This document shows positions 61,264 to 64,000 of a DNA stretch of 64,000 nt, piece after piece. This DNA comes from Petrosia ficiformis. Lineage: Eukaryota; Porifera; Demospongiae; Haplosclerida; Petrosiidae. The DNA lies in NCBI GenBank assembly GCA_947044365.1, contig OX345636.1, positions 7,894,001-7,958,000 on the forward strand. The letters are read 5' to 3'. The position numbers and the translations under genes are program-made. Positions within the stretch are counted from its first letter, which is position 1; every line of letters begins with the position of its first letter. The notes beneath the pieces were generated by a model. It ran no database searches. It saw only the letters and a program-made list of their open reading frames with translations, and was not told where the DNA came from.

Positions 61264-64000
61264 TTATTTTTCTGCATTGCAGTAAGCTGCCTTCAATTTC
61301 GCCTTGAGTGATGTACCTATTTTTTGCTTTACACCTTTACGATCAGTATTAAAAGAGAATGTTTCTAGTACAACATTTTCGACAGGAATTTCTTCCACCC
61401 ATTCAACAAACGCTCTACCTTCACGTCGCTTGCTTGGCTTCCAAGCACTGCTGTAACTACCTTCCCACCAACGTATTATAACTGTAGTTGATGTTTTTTC
61501 TCTGACTTGACCTATTAGTGGCCTACTCCTCCATTTAGGATGCACAAATGCAACAAAATCATCCTAGAAAGGAAAAAAAATAAACCAATTATAATTCTGT
61601 GCATTGGAATATTAAAAAGGAATCTTACTGTAGTATTTACTTGTTTCGATTTATTGCTAACAGCTTCGTCATTTACATGTTGGTCACCCTGTCTGCTTCT
61701 TTTATTCTTGTTCCCTTCATCTGTATTTTTTCTGTTTCTCTTCCTGTTTAGTCGTCGTTCCCTTTCACCATTTGCTACATGTGTCTCATTCCTTCTTTGA
61801 CTACGTCGCTGTGTTTGGCTCACTGTTTCATCTTCTCCTACTGTCTGATTTGTATTGTAACAGTTTTCTTCTTGTCTTCTATCACTTGCTTCACTCCTAT
61901 TTCTTCCTCGAGGCCTGTATTGTCCAACATATACCTATGAAAAAGTAATTTACATGCACTTCAGTCATGATAAAAGTTGCTGAACCTACTTCAGGAATTT
62001 CATTAAACTGTTCACTGTGTAGATTACTCAAAAAACTCGGTACCACTCCTGCTATCTGCTGTCTTACTAGACTTGTTTTTTGTTGTTTAATTTTTTTAAG
62101 GCTATCCAAACCCCACTCTTCAATTTCAGCAACAGGCTCATCCATCTCTCTTCTCATCTCTTCCACAAATGCCACCCACCACTCAACGTCACATTCAGGA
62201 ATTCCAGTTCTAGGGAATTTGTGCAAGTCCTGTTTTAGACCATTAATATCGACTTTTGTCTCATTTGGTTGCACTAAGGATGGCTTGCCACCTGGGTGAG
62301 CCTTTATATGCATTAAAAAGACAATTATTACTAAGCAATGATAAAAAAGGATTGACTTTACCTTGAGCAATGTAATTCCCTTTTCATTAGGAAGCCAGGG
62401 TGTATAGTGCCACTGTTTATAGTGCATTTCAACTTTATGTTCTTTGTTAAGACGGAAGCGAAAAATGTGTGGGTTGGAATGGTTGTGAAGTGGGTTGATA
62501 AAGGGTTTCAGCCAATCCTTTACATTATACACCCTCTTCAAATATACAGTTTGTTTCATTTTCTCAGTGGAATTATTACAGGCTTGCAACAGGGCTATGG
62601 CAAAGTAAACAATAACATAGAAAGCAGAAAAGTAATTATTAGACTTACCTTGTAGTGTGAAGGCATTTTTCTTGTGAAGATATCGTGAAACACAACTTAA
62701 TAGTTGGTCAATGTCCTCATGGGTGTGCCCTTTCATTAGAAATCCAAGCTCTATCTCTTCAAAAACTTCTTCTTCCACCAATAATGCCAAAAATGCCAGA
62801 ACATACTGATTTTTGTTCTCCCTTCCACAGTTGTCTAGTTGCAAGTACAGCTTTTTAGGGAACATTTGTCGCTCCTTTAGTCGGGTCTCAAGTGCTTCCA
62901 AAAGGACAGTAATACTTAAATTGCTGTCATGCGACCATTGGAGTAGGTCTAGGTATCCTATAGCACCAAAGTCATGAACAATGGTCCCTGTAAGGTGAGT
63001 CTTCAAAAATCGGATAGCAGAAGCTGTTTTATTTCTTCTAATGATGTGTGGTAGTGCTGTTGCATTCTGGTCCATGCCATCTATAATCATGGACAGAATA
63101 GTGTGGTCTGAATTTGAAGCTTCTCGGATGGCATGGTATCGCTCCCTTTGATTTCTAAAAAAAAATATTAGATGTAATTAAGTATGCATTTAAGGCACAC
63201 ATAAACAATTCACTTTTGAAGATTATTGTGATCAAGAAGCATCTTTTTGACATCTATTCTCTCTTCAGGTGACTTTGAGGTGTTCATTTGTGTCTGCAGT
63301 AGACTACACAGATCACACTGAGTGAATCGGTTAACCTATAGAATTGATTGATATACATTGCGTAAATAACATCTTAAGGTATATTTAGTAAATTATTACA
63401 GGACTCGATTAGCTTACTGGAGGTATATGAACATGAGTGAATTGATCATCCCATATTTTATAAAACTGAGGTAGAGATACTGTTGTTCCTTTCTCACGAA
63501 GTTCTTCAACCAGTAGTTCGTACACAAGATTTCGACTGAGGCACTGAGGTAGGTTGATAATACCACGATCTGGCATGTAATCACCTATTAGATCGAAGTA
63601 GCCTCTCATCCACTCAATTGCTCTTTTGGACTTTGGTGGAAGATCCTTCTTAAAAGAGCGTTCTATTGTTACTATGCCCTTGATGTATAGTGAACGTATT
63701 TCATAAAAACGAGATGCACTCAAATCTAGACTTGTAAGCCATACTTTAAAACATACTCCTTTCCCACTTATAAGGTAGGTGATATGGCAAGCAGCAGCGT
63801 CTTCACTGCATTCGGAGTGTGTGTGTATGTAATCAAGTATCCACTGTCTTTGACGACTTGATGAAAGTTCTTTGAAGTGTATATATGCAGCATAGACTTC
63901 TATTGGTCTTAGTCCATGCTTGTTTACAGCACATCCATCACCACACCCGTTAGTCTCTAAAACACGATCCAAATTCCACTCACTGCCTAATACTGATAAC
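61264..64000 (-). CDS. DUF7869-type protein, seven exons, 5' end outside the window
   Basis: Seven exons join with matching phases: 63999-63418, 63335-63214, 63154-62649, 62594-62362, 62301-61990, 61934-61641, 61563-61264; 782 codons are in the window. Exon 1 is open past the edge. The central region has MIIDGMDQN, LYLQLDNCGRENKN and FLMKGHTHEDIDQ, typical of the DUF7869 family. The three acidic clusters look like an RNase H-fold DDE nuclease, but this is inference. Exon 6 encodes an Arg/Asn-rich basic linker, and the last exon a small chromo- or SH3-like barrel (VIIRWWEGSYSSAWKPSKRR). No breaks are visible, so it may be an active transposase-derived gene or a domesticated one. It lies next to a minisatellite and could sit in an intron of the MATH gene. 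Confidence 0.85.

Noticed and set aside
61967..62655. Plus-strand ORFs inside the DUF7869 gene
   Set aside because: Antisense shadows of its exons; the minus-strand model has matching splice phases.

Overview
The window is eukaryotic animal DNA. It is strongly AT-rich, genes are split by GT-AG introns, and about half of the sequence is transposon debris and tandem repeats. The best host-type gene is a RING / TRAF zinc finger / coiled-coil / MATH protein on the minus strand, with two further MATH exons 45-50 kb away. This lineage-type expansion, the short introns and the very frequent palindrome TACATGTA suggest a demosponge, perhaps close to Amphimedon. That assignment is inference: no rRNA, tRNA or other marker gene is present to settle it.

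Layout. 1-4.6 kb holds TIR elements (1642-2067, 2945-3529) and AT-rich spacer. 4.7-8.8 kb is the TRAF-like gene, whose large intron contains a TTAA-type element and a direct-repeat unit. 9-29 kb shows no intact gene. It carries a decayed mariner-type transposase (17.7-18.1 kb), several short TIR elements and minisatellites with periods of 43, 74, 44, 50 and 47 bp. 29.12-31.52 kb is a precisely bounded pogo/Tigger-like transposon with a broken transposase and a convergent, intact HIRAN-like ORF. 31.7-41 kb is dominated by minisatellites (45, 33, 59, 49 and 36 bp units) plus a hAT-like element nested in a TTAA-type element. 43.5-46.2 kb has weak remnants of a minus-strand gene. 47.1-49.6 kb is a very large imperfect palindrome enclosing a perfect 139-bp inverted repeat. 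50.2-55.6 kb has the two MATH exons. 56.8-57.7 kb and 60.1-61.1 kb are minisatellites. 61.26 kb to the window end is a seven-exon gene of the DUF7869 type, cut off at its 5' end by the window edge.

How the parts relate. The three MATH exons share phase 1 acceptors; two are exactly 516 nt with phase 1 donors, so they behave as one duplicated cassette. The pogo-like element supplies both a transposase and a HIRAN-like passenger gene. Most other structure consists of non-autonomous elements mobilised from elsewhere. Many long open frames in this window lie in minisatellites whose repeat unit lacks stop codons, and they are not genes.
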